From assembly GCA_030728985.1 (NCBI GenBank), contig JANQYI010000015.1, forward strand, positions 127,614 to 191,613: a stretch of DNA of 64,000 nucleotides, given 5' to 3'. Below, one piece after another: positions 36,527 to 45,557 of this stretch (positions are counted from its first letter, which is position 1; each line of letters begins with the position of its first letter). This DNA is from Burkholderiaceae bacterium (lineage in GTDB: Bacteria > Pseudomonadota > Gammaproteobacteria > Burkholderiales > Burkholderiaceae_B). The translations under genes were made by a program, and so were the position numbers. Below the pieces are notes generated by a model, which searched no databases, was not told the DNA's origin, and saw only the letters and a program-made list of their open reading frames with translations.

Positions 36527-37743
36527 GTAGAACGATCCCGATATACGCTCAAAACGGTTTCTCTCCTGTTGTGCGTGCCCAGGAGAATTCGGTGCTTTTT
36601 AAAACTCTTCCGCCGCTCTCTCTTTACATTCATGTGCCGTGGTGTATTCGCAAATGCCCTTATTGCGACTTTAATTCCCACGAATTTTCAGGCGATATTC
36701 CAGAAGACCGCTACCTAGACGCACTGCAGGCTGATATCGAACAGGCGTTGCCCGGCGTGTGGGGGCGGCCGGTTCATACCGTATTTATCGGAGGGGGAAC
36801 ACCTAGCTTGCTTTCCGCCTCTGCGGTGGATCGCTTAATGGCCATGCTGCGGACACACTTTACGCTTTGGCCTGATGCGGAGGTGACGTTAGAGGCGAAT
36901 CCCGGTGCGGCAGAGGCCGAACGCTTTAAGTCTTATGCTGAAAGTGGCATCAATCGGATTTCTCTTGGCATCCAGACGTTTGATGATCTGCAACTCAAAA
37001 AGCTAGGCCGTGTGCACGATAGTAAGCAAGCTCGACAGGCTGTTGAGATGGCCCTGTCCGCTGTCGGCAGAGTCAATCTTGACTTGATGTTTGCACTGCC
37101 ACAACAAACGCTTGAAGCCTGCATGCAAGACGTTCGAGAGGCACTCTCGTTCGAAACCGAGCACTTATCAATCTACCAGCTCACCCTCGAGCCCAATACC
37201 GTGTTCGCTAAGTTTCCACCCGAGCTTCCTGATGAAGATATCGCCGTCTCAATGGAGGAGGGCATCGAATCCCGGATGTCTGAACACCATTTTGAGCGCT
37301 ACGAGGTGTCTGCCTTTGCACGTCCGGGCGCACGCGCCAAGCACAATGTGAATTACTGGAAATTTGGCGATTATTTAGGCTTGGGACCCGGGGCACACGG
37401 AAAAGTCACCTATCCTGATCGGATTCAACGCGAAATACGCCTGCGAAGCCCTGAAAGTTGGATGCAGGCTTGCCTACAACGTAATGGCAGTCAAATTTCA
37501 GAAACAAGAGAAGTCGAGCGTTCCGACTTTGCCTTTGAGTTCATGTTGAATGCGCTGCGTTTAAGGGAGGGCGTGCCCTTGGATTTATTTTATGAGCGCA
37601 CAGGCCTAGGTTATGCAGACATTTCTCGTCAGCTCGCTTTAGCGCGGCAAAAAAAGCTCCTCACTGCCGATCCCTCAAGATTGCAAGCGACCGACACGGG
37701 CTGGCGATTTTTAAACGAGCTGCAATCCTTGTTTTTATCTTAA
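36523..37743 (+). CDS. hemW: Radical SAM heme chaperone HemW
   Basis: Related to coproporphyrinogen III dehydrogenase HemN but belonging to the HemW group, which binds heme and delivers it to respiratory proteins. The radical SAM cluster motif is Cys41-x3-Cys45-x2-Cys48 (CIRKCPYC), followed by GGGTPSLL and NPG. HemN-type enzymes have an extra N-terminal region that is missing here. At 406 residues it fits HemW. It starts inside the rdgB stop. The gene ends just before the glnA control region. Confidence 0.93.
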   Translation: MSRTIPIYAQNGFSPVVRAQENSVLFKTLPPLSLYIHVPWCIRKCPYCDFNSHEFSGDIPEDRYLDALQADIEQALPGVWGRPVHTVFIGGGTPSLLSASAVDRLMAMLRTHFTLWPDAEVTLEANPGAAEAERFKSYAESGINRISLGIQTFDDLQLKKLGRVHDSKQARQAVEMALSAVGRVNLDLMFALPQQTLEACMQDVREALSFETEHLSIYQLTLEPNTVFAKFPPELPDEDIAVSMEEGIESRMSEHHFERYEVSAFARPGARAKHNVNYWKFGDYLGLGPGAHGKVTYPDRIQREIRLRSPESWMQACLQRNGSQISETREVERSDFAFEFMLNALRLREGVPLDLFYERTGLGYADISRQLALARQKKLLTADPSRLQATDTGWRFLNELQSLFLS

Positions 37744-37782
37744 AGTGCGCATAATTCAGATTCAATGTTGGCGCCAATCCCA

Positions 37783-37806
37783 ATAACGGTGCATATAACG
37801 GTGCAT
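37783..37806 (+). repeat. 12-base perfect tandem repeat with NtrC half-sites
   Basis: ATAACGGTGCAT is repeated exactly at 37783-37794 and 37795-37806. Each copy carries GGTGCA, one half of the NtrC consensus. The array lies just upstream of a complete NtrC-type dyad and about 110-130 bases upstream of the predicted sigma-54 start, so it could be an extra enhancer-binding block. A 10-base palindrome TTGGCGCCAA lies further upstream at 37768-37777. Confidence 0.6.
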
Positions 37807-37818
37807 ACCGAGATATAA

Positions 37819-37835
37819 TGCACCATTATTGTGCG
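37819..37835 (+). promoter_or_regulatory. NtrC-binding enhancer site upstream of glnA
   Basis: TGCACCATTATTGTGCG has GCAC at 37820-37823 and GTGC at 37831-37834 with seven bases between them, matching the GCAC-N7-GTGC core of enteric NtrC sites. Its centre is about 85 bases upstream of the predicted sigma-54 transcription start, within the normal range for NtrC enhancers. ntrC itself is encoded downstream of glnA. Confidence 0.7.
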
Positions 37836-37886
37836 TATATTTTTATGTCGTATGCTCTTGATTAGGGCATAGCCGCTATTTTAGGT

Positions 37887-37902
37887 TGGCATAGTTTTTG
37901 CT
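37887..37902 (+). promoter_or_regulatory. Sigma-54 (-24/-12) promoter of glnA
   Basis: TTGGCATAGTTTTTGCT contains GG at 37888-37889 and GC at 37900-37901, exactly 12 bases apart, as RpoN promoters require. The predicted start is near 37913, leaving a leader of about 55 bases before the glnA ATG with its GGAG site. With the upstream NtrC dyad this indicates nitrogen-limited activation of the glnA-ntrB-ntrC region. Confidence 0.75.
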
Positions 37903-37968
37903 TTGACCTTTGTACCTGTATGCAATTCCTACATTTTTGTTTTTACTCATTTTTAGCGGAGTCAAATA

Positions 37969-39381
37969 ATGAGCACTTCTCAAGACGTTCTGAAGAAAAT
38001 TGTTGATAACGAAGTCAAATTTGTTGATTTCCGTTTCACAGATACCCTGGGTAAAGAGCAGCACGTCTCAGTGCCTGTTAGCCAGATGACCGAGGACAAA
38101 TTCAATGACGGTCACGCTTTCGATGGATCGTCGATCGCAGGCTGGAAGGGTATTGAAGCCTCAGATATGTTGTTGATGCCCGATCCCTCTACGGCTCACA
38201 TGGATCCCTTCCGCGAAGAGTCCACCATGATTATTACGTGCGATGTGCTTGAGCCCACCGATATGAAGGGCTACGAGCGCGACCCCCGTTCCCTTGCCAA
38301 GCGCGCTGAGGCCTACCTGAAGTCGAGCGGTTTGGGCGACACCGCCTTTTTCGGTCCCGAGCCAGAGTTTTTTGTTTTTGATGGCGTGACCTGGGGCGAT
38401 GATATGTCCGGATGCCATGTCAAAATCAAATCCGACGAAGGTTTTTGGTCATCTAACTCAGACAACGAAGGTGGCAATTTGGCACACCGCCCTCGCGTGA
38501 AGGGTGGATATTTCCCCGTTCCTCCCGTAGATTCGATGCAGGATATGCGCTCCGAGATGTGTATTTTGCTCGAAGAAGCTGGCATCCCCGTCGAAGTCCA
38601 TCACCACGAAGTGGCCGGTGCCGGTCAGCTTGAGATTGGCACTAAATTCAGCACGCTCGTCAAACGCGCGGATTGGAATCAGATTTTGAAGTACACCGTC
38701 CATAACGTCGCCCATGCGTATGGCAAAACAGCAACCTTTATGCCCAAGCCGATCGTGGGCGATAACGGCTCAGGGATGCACGTTCACCAGTCTATCTGGA
38801 AAGACGGTCAAAACTTGTTCGCCGGTAATGGTTATGCTGGCTTATCAGAGTTTGCCCTGTACTACATCGGTGGCATCATCAAGCACGCTCGTGCTTTGAA
38901 TGCAATCACCAACCCCGGCACAAACTCCTACAAGCGTTTGGTGCCCCATTACGAGGCGCCCGTCAAGCTCGCTTACTCGGCGCGTAACCGCTCGGCATCG
39001 ATTCGTATTCCGCACGTCGCTAATCCTAAGGGTCGTCGTATCGAAGCCCGCTTCCCGGACCCACTTGCTAATCCTTACTTGGCGTTTTCCGCTTTGATGA
39101 TGGCTGGTCTGGACGGCGTACAGAACAAGATTCATCCTGGCGATCCGGCGGACAAGAATCTGTACGATTTGCCACCTGAAGAAGATGCAAAGATCCCAAC
39201 CGTGTGCAGCTCCCTTGAACAGGCTCTCGAAGCTCTGAACAACGATCGAGAGTTCTTGACGCGCGGTGGTGTATTTACAAACGAAATGCTTGATGCGTAC
39301 GTCGACCTAAAGATGAACGAAGTCAATCGTCTTCGTATGACAACGCATCCCGTTGAGTTTGATATGTACTACAGCCTCTAA
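37969..39381 (+). CDS. glnA: Glutamine synthetase, type I
   Basis: Condenses glutamate and ammonia to glutamine; a cytoplasmic dodecamer. The 470-residue sequence contains the FDGSSIAGW substrate loop, the ATP-binding [16 protein letters not shown] region, [17 protein letters not shown] and the adenylylation site Tyr399 in NLYDLPPEE, so activity is probably tuned by GlnE and PII as in enterics. Upstream lie an NtrC-type dyad and a -24/-12 promoter. ntrB follows after 43 bases that contain a modest GTCGG/CCGAC inverted repeat (39401-39420), perhaps a partial attenuator. Confidence 0.98.
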   Translation: MSTSQDVLKKIVDNEVKFVDFRFTDTLGKEQHVSVPVSQMTEDKFNDGHAFDGSSIAGWKGIEASDMLLMPDPSTAHMDPFREESTMIITCDVLEPTDMKGYERDPRSLAKRAEAYLKSSGLGDTAFFGPEPEFFVFDGVTWGDDMSGCHVKIKSDEGFWSSNSDNEGGNLAHRPRVKGGYFPVPPVDSMQDMRSEMCILLEEAGIPVEVHHHEVAGAGQLEIGTKFSTLVKRADWNQILKYTVHNVAHAYGKTATFMPKPIVGDNGSGMHVHQSIWKDGQNLFAGNGYAGLSEFALYYIGGIIKHARALNAITNPGTNSYKRLVPHYEAPVKLAYSARNRSASIRIPHVANPKGRRIEARFPDPLANPYLAFSALMMAGLDGVQNKIHPGDPADKNLYDLPPEEDAKIPTVCSSLEQALEALNNDREFLTRGGVFTNEMLDAYVDLKMNEVNRLRMTTHPVEFDMYYSL

Positions 39382-39424
39382 TCCGCCGACGACACTTGGG
39401 GTCGGACCTCCCGGCCCGACACCC

Positions 39425-40477
39425 ATGATCTCCTTCGAAGCCTTTGATCTCCTTGCCACGACGGTTCTATTACTGAACCCGAAGGGCGAGGTTATGCAGG
39501 CTAATGCGTCGGCTGAAATGATGTTTGGCAGGTCTCGACGACATATCATCGGCTCCCCGGCTGAGTTCTTGTTCGAACGAGACGTTGCGCTGGAACAATC
39601 TCTACGTCAAGCTTGCTCAGGCGAGGTTGACGATTGTCGCCAATTTGCGCGGACCCGTCGTGGGCCTGATACCGTCGAGGTCAGTGTCACCTCCATTGCT
39701 TTAACAAATAAGCCATGGGCTGCGTTGCTCGAAATCAAAGATATTGAGCAACGTGTTTTAGTTGATCGAAGCATAAGACTCGTTGATGAGATTGAAACCC
39801 AACACGAGCTTTTGCGAAACCTTGCCCATGAGGTCAAAAATCCACTGGGTGGTTTGCGTGGTGCCGCTCAATTGCTTGAGTCAGAGCTACCGGATCCTGC
39901 CTTACGAGAGTACACCCGCGTCATTATTTCTGAAGCCGATCGACTCCAAGCGTTGGTTGATCGTTTAGCTGCACCCCAGCGCATGCCTGTTCAGTGGCAG
40001 TTGGTCAATGTTCATGAAATCTGCGAGCGTGTCTGTGCCTTAGTCCGCGCGGAGTTTCGCGAGGTTGCGCTGATACGTGATTACGACGCTTCCATGCCTG
40101 AGTTTCGTGCTGATCCGGCAAGGTTGATGCAAGCGCTCTTGAACGTTGTGCGCAATGCCGCTCAGGTGATGACAGGATCCACCTCTTCTGCATCGCCACA
40201 GATTATCCTTAAAACCAGAATCGCTCGCCAAGTTTTGTTAAGGCACAAGCAACATCGAATGGCGATCGTGGTTTCAGTGATTGATAACGGCCCGGGAGTC
40301 CCTGAGTCCCTGCAGGACCGCATTTTTCATCCGCTGGTTACCGGGCGGGAGGGCGGAACGGGTTTGGGGTTGAGCCTCGCACAAGACTTTGTTCAACAGC
40401 ACGGTGGAGTCATTGAGTTTGATTCGCGACCCGGTCTCACCGAGTTTCGCATAATGTTACCCATGGAGCCTTTATGA
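39425..40477 (+). CDS. ntrB: Nitrogen regulation sensor histidine kinase NtrB (GlnL)
   Basis: Phosphorylates and dephosphorylates NtrC according to PII state. A cytoplasmic PAS domain (residues 1-105, beginning MISFEAFDLLATTVLLL) precedes the H-box with His135 in NLAHEVKNPLGG, then N-, G1- and G2-boxes of the ATPase domain (NVVRNAAQVM, VIDNGPGVP, GGTGLGLSLA). There is no membrane segment, as expected. ATG 39425 starts right at the PAS domain; an earlier in-frame ATG at 39353 lies inside glnA. Its stop overlaps ntrC in ATGA. Confidence 0.95.
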   Translation: MISFEAFDLLATTVLLLNPKGEVMQANASAEMMFGRSRRHIIGSPAEFLFERDVALEQSLRQACSGEVDDCRQFARTRRGPDTVEVSVTSIALTNKPWAALLEIKDIEQRVLVDRSIRLVDEIETQHELLRNLAHEVKNPLGGLRGAAQLLESELPDPALREYTRVIISEADRLQALVDRLAAPQRMPVQWQLVNVHEICERVCALVRAEFREVALIRDYDASMPEFRADPARLMQALLNVVRNAAQVMTGSTSSASPQIILKTRIARQVLLRHKQHRMAIVVSVIDNGPGVPESLQDRIFHPLVTGREGGTGLGLSLAQDFVQQHGGVIEFDSRPGLTEFRIMLPMEPL

Positions 40478-41958
40478 AACCAGTATGGATCGTGGATGAT
40501 GACCAGGCTATTCGATGGGTATTGGAAAAAGCGCTGAGTCGCGCTGGCATGAGCACGCGCAGTTTTGTTGGCGCGAGTGATGTGTCCATCGCGCTTGAGT
40601 CTGAGCTGCCGGCAGCATTGATTTCCGATATTCGCATGCCTGGAACGGACGGTTTTACTTTACTCAAGCATGTCAAAGATAAATATCCTACGTTGCCTGT
40701 CATTATCATGACGGCTTACAGCGACCTTGATAGTACGGTAACCGCTTTTCAAGGTGGTGCGTTTGATTACTTAGCCAAGCCTTTTGACATTAACGAAGCC
40801 GTCGCACTTATTCAGCGTGCTGTTCGAGAGCCTTCCCCTAGCGAAGGCGCAAGCCACACCTTAGTGAGCGAGGCTCCGCTAAGCAAAGCGACCACGCCTA
40901 CCGATAAGGGCATGCTGACGCAGTCTTCCTCGGTCGCGATGCAAGAGGTTTTCAGGGCTATTGGTCGTCTTGCGCACTCTAACGTGACAGTGTTAATCAC
41001 CGGCGAGTCCGGCACAGGCAAAGAACTGGTTGCCCGCGCTTTGCATAGCCACGGCGTCCGCTCGAAAGGCCCCTTTGTTGCCCTCAATACTGCAGCCATT
41101 CCTCGAGATCTCCTGGAAGCCGAATTATTTGGACATGAGCGCGGCGCCTTTACCGGTGCAAACGCACTACGTCGTGGTCGCTTCGAAGAGGCGAGTGGTG
41201 GAACGTTGTTTCTAGACGAAATTGGCGATATGCCTTTTGAACTCCAAACGCGTTTATTGCGTGTTTTGTCTGATGGCACTTTTTATCGCGTCGGAGGGGC
41301 TCAACCTGTGAGTGTGGATGTGCGGATTGTGGCCGCGACCCACCAACCACTTGAAGAGCGTGTCCGTGAGGGCAAATTTCGCGAGGATTTGTTTCATCGT
41401 CTCAACGTGATTCGCTTACGTTTACCCGCTCTTAGAGAGCGTCGTGAGGATATTCCAGAGCTCGCTAGACATTTTTTGTCTCTGTGCGCCCGTGGCGTTG
41501 GCGTCCCAGTCAAACGTATTTCAGATCAAGCTATGCAGATCTTGGTCCAATTTGATTTCCCAGGTAATGTCAGGCAATTGGAAAATTTTTGCCACTGGCT
41601 GACTGTCATGGCGCCTGGGCACATAGTGGAAGTGAGTGACTTGCCTGCCGAGGTTCGCGCTGCTGATTTGCCTCTTAACAACCCACAACAAATCGCACCT
41701 GCCAGTCATCAAACATGGCAGCAATTGCTAGCGCTTGAGGCGACTTCGCGTCTGTCGCGTTCTGATCCAGAAGTTTGGGCGGCGTTGACCAAACAGTTTG
41801 AGAGAACCATCCTGCATTCCTCTCTCGAAGTGTGTCGAGGAAGACGCGTCGAAGCCGCCGCAAGGTTGGGAATGGGGCGCAACACCATCACCAGAAAGCT
41901 CCGCGAATTAGGCATGGACTCTGGGTATGTAGAGAGTTCTTCAGAATCCGTCAATTAG
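40474..41958 (+). CDS. ntrC: Nitrogen regulation response regulator NtrC
   Basis: A sigma-54-dependent activator of nitrogen-limitation genes. The receiver domain has phospho-acceptor Asp52 (ISDIRMPG) and Lys102. The AAA+ domain has Walker A GESGTGKE at 177-184 and the sigma-54 contact loop GAFTGA at 224-229. A Fis-type helix-turn-helix (RRVEAAARLGMGRNTITRKLRELG) sits at the end. At 494 residues it is the usual length. Its start is coupled to ntrB. Its own likely target, the glnA promoter, lies at 37.8-37.9 kb. Confidence 0.97.
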   Translation: MKPVWIVDDDQAIRWVLEKALSRAGMSTRSFVGASDVSIALESELPAALISDIRMPGTDGFTLLKHVKDKYPTLPVIIMTAYSDLDSTVTAFQGGAFDYLAKPFDINEAVALIQRAVREPSPSEGASHTLVSEAPLSKATTPTDKGMLTQSSSVAMQEVFRAIGRLAHSNVTVLITGESGTGKELVARALHSHGVRSKGPFVALNTAAIPRDLLEAELFGHERGAFTGANALRRGRFEEASGGTLFLDEIGDMPFELQTRLLRVLSDGTFYRVGGAQPVSVDVRIVAATHQPLEERVREGKFREDLFHRLNVIRLRLPALRERREDIPELARHFLSLCARGVGVPVKRISDQAMQILVQFDFPGNVRQLENFCHWLTVMAPGHIVEVSDLPAEVRAADLPLNNPQQIAPASHQTWQQLLALEATSRLSRSDPEVWAALTKQFERTILHSSLEVCRGRRVEAAARLGMGRNTITRKLRELGMDSGYVESSSESVN

Positions 41959-41998
41959 CATTTTTCTTTAAATTTATGACGTCTAGGCTATCGGTTTC

Positions 41999-42026
41999 AA
42001 CTATTGAACGTTAAAATCCAATAGTT
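41999..42026. promoter_or_regulatory. Perfect 8-base inverted repeat upstream of ridA
   Basis: AACTATTG (41999-42006) and CAATAGTT (42019-42026) flank a 12-base spacer and end 6 bases before the TTGGAG ribosome-binding site of ridA. The dyad could be an operator or a leader hairpin that affects ridA translation. It is too AT-rich for a good terminator of ntrC. Confidence 0.4.
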
Positions 42027-42042
42027 ATTGATTGGAGCAAAG

Positions 42043-42429
42043 ATGTCTAAACAAATTATTCATACAAACGCAGCACCTGCTGCAGTCGGTCCCTATTCTC
42101 AGGCAGTGGCCGCACCTGCTGGCAAAATGGTGTTTCTTTCGGGTCAAATCGGACTGGTTCCAGAAACAGGTCTCATGGTGTCAGATCATTTTGAGCCACA
42201 AGTCCGACAGTCCTTCGCGAATATGAAGGCTGTCATCGAAGCGGCGGGCGGCCGTCTTGAAAATATCGTCAAACTGACCCTTTTTCTCACAGATCTCAAA
42301 CAATTTCCCGTCGCCAACAGCATCATGGCCGAACTGATTCCCGAGCCTTTTCCTGCTCGTTCCACTGTGGGGATCAGTAGCCTGCCTAAAGATGCGCAGT
42401 TTGAGATTGAAGCGATCATCGTGATTTAA
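42043..42429 (+). CDS. ridA: Reactive intermediate/imine deaminase RidA
   Basis: Hydrolyses reactive enamine/imine intermediates such as 2-aminoacrylate made by PLP enzymes, protecting other enzymes. The 128-residue protein shows the RidA hallmarks: GPYSQAV near the N-terminus, VFLSGQIGL, and FPARSTVGISSLP with the conserved Arg. ATG 42043 follows TTGGAG with five bases between; an earlier in-frame start at 42028 lies in the ribosome-binding site. recG follows after 27 bases. Confidence 0.94.
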   Translation: MSKQIIHTNAAPAAVGPYSQAVAAPAGKMVFLSGQIGLVPETGLMVSDHFEPQVRQSFANMKAVIEAAGGRLENIVKLTLFLTDLKQFPVANSIMAELIPEPFPARSTVGISSLPKDAQFEIEAIIVI

Positions 42430-42456
42430 CGATTCCAATGATTCTCTGGGGATGTC

Positions 42457-44532
42457 ATGCCTAGTCCGGCAAGTCGATCGCTTAAACGCGGCGCGTCGAC
42501 TGATCTGTCTGTATACGCCAAGCTCGAACGTCTAGGTTTGACAACGCCCGATGCGTTCATCTTGCATTTGCCCATTCGTTATGAGGACGAAACGCAAATC
42601 CAATCCATCGCTGATTTACGACCGGGTATGTCTGCTCAAGTCGAGGGCGAAATTGTGCGGTCTGACGTCCTCCTCAAACCCAGGCGCCAATTGACGGCCA
42701 TCTTGCGCGATGACTCTGCTGAAATCGGCTTGCGCTGGTTGACATTTTATCCAAGCCAACAAAGTCAAATGCAAGCAGGCAAGCGGTGGCGTGCTCGTGG
42801 GGAGGTCAGAGGAGGCCTATACGGTTTAGAGTTGATACATCCGCGTATCACGACACCAGGTGCGCCATTATCAGCGGCTCTGACGCCTGTCTATCCGACG
42901 ACAGAAGGACTTTCTCAACCGAGTCTACGCAAAGCCATCACGCAAGCACTATCTACTGCGGTGTTATGCGACACCTTGCCACCTGCATTGGTTCACAAAC
43001 TTGATCTAATGTCGTTCGAAGAGGCAATTCGCATACTCCATGCACCAACGCCTGACATGGATGCTCACGCGCTCATGGAGCATACACATCCCGCATGGAC
43101 CAGAATTAAATTTGACGAACTACTTGCGCAGCAGTTGTCACTCGCTGCCGCACGCGCAGCACGCCAAGACAAGCAGGCGCAGTCTTTTAAACTTAAGACG
43201 AGTTCGCGTAACCTGGTATCCAAACTCAAAAGCGCTCTGCCATTTAAGCTTACCGCGGCTCAACAGCGTGTATCAGAGGAAATCGCCACAGATCTTGGCC
43301 GTCACTTTCCAATGTATCGCTTACTTCAAGGCGATGTAGGAAGCGGTAAAACAGTTGTCGCAGCATTGGCTGCCTTGCAAGCCATCGAGTACGGTGCGCA
43401 AGTCGCATTAATGGCACCGACAGAAATACTCGCCGAGCAACATTTCTTTAAGCTCAGGGCCTGGTGCGAGCCTTTAGGGATCAAGGTCTGTTGGCTTGCA
43501 GGCAGCGTATCCGCTCGGTCTCGACGAGAAGCTTTACAAGATATTCGCACAGGAGAGGCGAAACTCATCGTAGGAACACAAGCTCTTATTCAGGAAAGCG
43601 TTGATTTTCACTCTCTTGGATTGATTATCGTGGATGAACAGCATCGCTTTGGCGTGACTCAACGACTAACGCTATCGCGTAAAGGCGAACATGTTGACCT
43701 CCCCGAATGGGTTCCGCACCAGTTGACCATGAGCGCTACGCCCATACCGCGCACGCTTGCCATGACGTTTTATGCTGACCTGGAAGTGTCATCCATTGAC
43801 GAACTTCCGCCAGGAAGAACACCTGTCGTGACCAAGCTCATTGCCTCGGATCGTCGTGGGGAGTTGATTCAACATATTGCACAAGCTTGTGAAAAGGGTC
43901 AACAGACGTATTGGGTATGCCCATTGGTCGAGGAGAGTGAGGCGCTTGACTTACAAACTGCGGTCGATACACACCGGGATTTATCCGAAGCGCTGATCGG
44001 ACTCAGTGTTGGTCTTGTGCATGGTCGTTTGCCGACTGCGGAAAAGGCACGTGTCATGCAGGCCTTTCGTTCGGGCGAAATAGATGTGCTGGTCGCCACG
44101 ACCGTCATCGAAGTCGGGGTTGATGTTCCCAACGCCTCGATGATGGTCATCGAACATGCGGAACGATTTGGTTTGGCGCAGTTGCATCAATTACGCGGAC
44201 GCGTGGGGCGAGGAGCGCTGCAGTCGGTTTGCGTCCTTCTTTATCAAACGCCGCTTTCCTTGATTGCGCGCCAACGGCTTAAAGCCATGTATGAAACGCA
44301 GGATGGCTTTGTCATCGCTCAGCGCGATCTTGACTTGCGAGGTCCTGGCGAGCTTTTAGGCGCACGACAATCGGGCATGGCTTTGCTCAAATTTGCAGAT
44401 CTCGCCACGGATTCCGATCTAGTCAAAAAAGCTCGGGAAGTCGCAATAGACTTGCGTCAACACGCCCCTGACGTTGTGGAGGGCCATCTTGCTCGGTGGA
44501 TGCGGGGACGTGAAGATTTTTTACGCAGTTGA
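42457..44532 (+). CDS. recG: ATP-dependent DNA helicase RecG
   Basis: Remodels stalled replication forks and Holliday junctions. The wedge (OB) domain occupies about residues 15-170. Superfamily 2 helicase motifs follow: Walker A GDVGSGKT near residue 291, motif II DEQH, motif III SATPIPRT, and the C-terminal VGVDVPNASMMVIEHAERFGLAQLHQLRGRVGR with motif VI. At 691 residues it is complete. The recG-oxyR-ubiA order is familiar from Bordetella-like genomes. A 9-base direct repeat TTACGCAGT spans its end (44521-44529 and 44561-44569). Confidence 0.97.
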   Translation: MPSPASRSLKRGASTDLSVYAKLERLGLTTPDAFILHLPIRYEDETQIQSIADLRPGMSAQVEGEIVRSDVLLKPRRQLTAILRDDSAEIGLRWLTFYPSQQSQMQAGKRWRARGEVRGGLYGLELIHPRITTPGAPLSAALTPVYPTTEGLSQPSLRKAITQALSTAVLCDTLPPALVHKLDLMSFEEAIRILHAPTPDMDAHALMEHTHPAWTRIKFDELLAQQLSLAAARAARQDKQAQSFKLKTSSRNLVSKLKSALPFKLTAAQQRVSEEIATDLGRHFPMYRLLQGDVGSGKTVVAALAALQAIEYGAQVALMAPTEILAEQHFFKLRAWCEPLGIKVCWLAGSVSARSRREALQDIRTGEAKLIVGTQALIQESVDFHSLGLIIVDEQHRFGVTQRLTLSRKGEHVDLPEWVPHQLTMSATPIPRTLAMTFYADLEVSSIDELPPGRTPVVTKLIASDRRGELIQHIAQACEKGQQTYWVCPLVEESEALDLQTAVDTHRDLSEALIGLSVGLVHGRLPTAEKARVMQAFRSGEIDVLVATTVIEVGVDVPNASMMVIEHAERFGLAQLHQLRGRVGRGALQSVCVLLYQTPLSLIARQRLKAMYETQDGFVIAQRDLDLRGPGELLGARQSGMALLKFADLATDSDLVKKAREVAIDLRQHAPDVVEGHLARWMRGREDFLRS

Positions 44533-44591
44533 TTTTTTGTAATAAAGCGTTTTCTTTAATTTACGCAGTCAAACAATAAGTTGGATACGTC

Positions 44592-45548
44592 ATGACCTTG
44601 ACCGAACTGAAGTATATCGTCGCCGTCGCGAGAGAGCGGCATTTTGGACGCGCGGCAGAGGCTTGTTTTGTCAGCCAACCAACACTCTCGGTGGCCATTC
44701 GCAAACTCGAAGACGAACTTGGCATCACCTTGTTCGAACGCGGCGGAACCGAAGTTGGCGTGACGCCGATCGGACAGCAAATTGTTTCTCAAGCGCAAAA
44801 GGTCCTTGAGGAAAGCGCCAATTTAAAAGAGCTCGCGCGGCTTGGACATGATCCTTTGGCAGGTGTACTGCGCGTTGGCGTGATTCACACGATCGGCCCT
44901 TACCTTTTACCAAAGCTTGTGCCGGCGCAAATTGAACGTACGCCGCAAATGCCTCTGATTTTGCAAGAAAACTTTACTGTGCGATTGATTGAGTTGCTGC
45001 GTCAAGGTGAGATCGACTGCGCGATCATGGCGCTTCCGCTTCCCGACGCAGGGTTGATGACCCAGCCTCTCTATGATGAAGAGTTTATTGTTGTCATACC
45101 AGCGAGTCATCCCTGGGCAGGACGCAAAGCCATTTCCGCCGAGGATTTGAAACAACAAAATATGCTTCTTCTTGGCAGCGGCCATTGTTTTCGCGATCAA
45201 GTCCTTGAGGTCTGTCCTGAGTTGTCTCGCTTTGCTGCATCGAGCGAGGGTATTCAAAGAACTTTTGAAGGCTCTTCCTTGGAGACGATTCGTCATATGG
45301 TTGCGGCAGGCATTGGCATTACGGTGATGCCGCGCACCTCGGTACCAAAAGAAGAAAGAAATAATAAATTATTACGCTATATTCCCTTTGAACATCCAAT
45401 CCCTGATCGCCGAGTCGTTCTCGCCTGGCGCAAAAGCTTTCCTCGTGCAGCGGCGATCGATGCACTTGCTCAAGCGGTGTACACCTGCGAATTACAAAAT
45501 GTCAAGATGCTGCCTCAGCAATTACAAATTCCAACTCAGGCTCACTAA
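44592..45548 (+). CDS. oxyR: Hydrogen-peroxide sensor OxyR
   Basis: A LysR-type regulator that senses peroxide by disulfide formation. The N-terminal helix-turn-helix (HFGRAAEACFVSQPTLSVAIRKLE) is followed by the regulatory domain. The redox cysteines are Cys199 and Cys208 in GSGHCFRDQVLEVC, at exactly the same positions as in E. coli OxyR. At 318 residues it is slightly longer than E. coli's 305. ubiA begins about 10 bases downstream, suggesting cotranscription. Targets such as katG or ahpC are not in this window. Confidence 0.95.
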   Translation: MTLTELKYIVAVARERHFGRAAEACFVSQPTLSVAIRKLEDELGITLFERGGTEVGVTPIGQQIVSQAQKVLEESANLKELARLGHDPLAGVLRVGVIHTIGPYLLPKLVPAQIERTPQMPLILQENFTVRLIELLRQGEIDCAIMALPLPDAGLMTQPLYDEEFIVVIPASHPWAGRKAISAEDLKQQNMLLLGSGHCFRDQVLEVCPELSRFAASSEGIQRTFEGSSLETIRHMVAAGIGITVMPRTSVPKEERNNKLLRYIPFEHPIPDRRVVLAWRKSFPRAAAIDALAQAVYTCELQNVKMLPQQLQIPTQAH

Positions 45549-45557
45549 GGGTTGCTC

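Noticed and set aside
37744-37968. Small RNA gene upstream of glnA
   Set aside because: The repeats and dyads are fully explained by NtrC and sigma-54 sites; no separate promoter-terminator pair is visible.
39401-39420. GTCGG/CCGAC repeat between glnA and ntrB as an intrinsic terminator
   Set aside because: The stem is only five pairs with a ten-base loop and no U-run; mentioned under glnA as a possible weak attenuator only.
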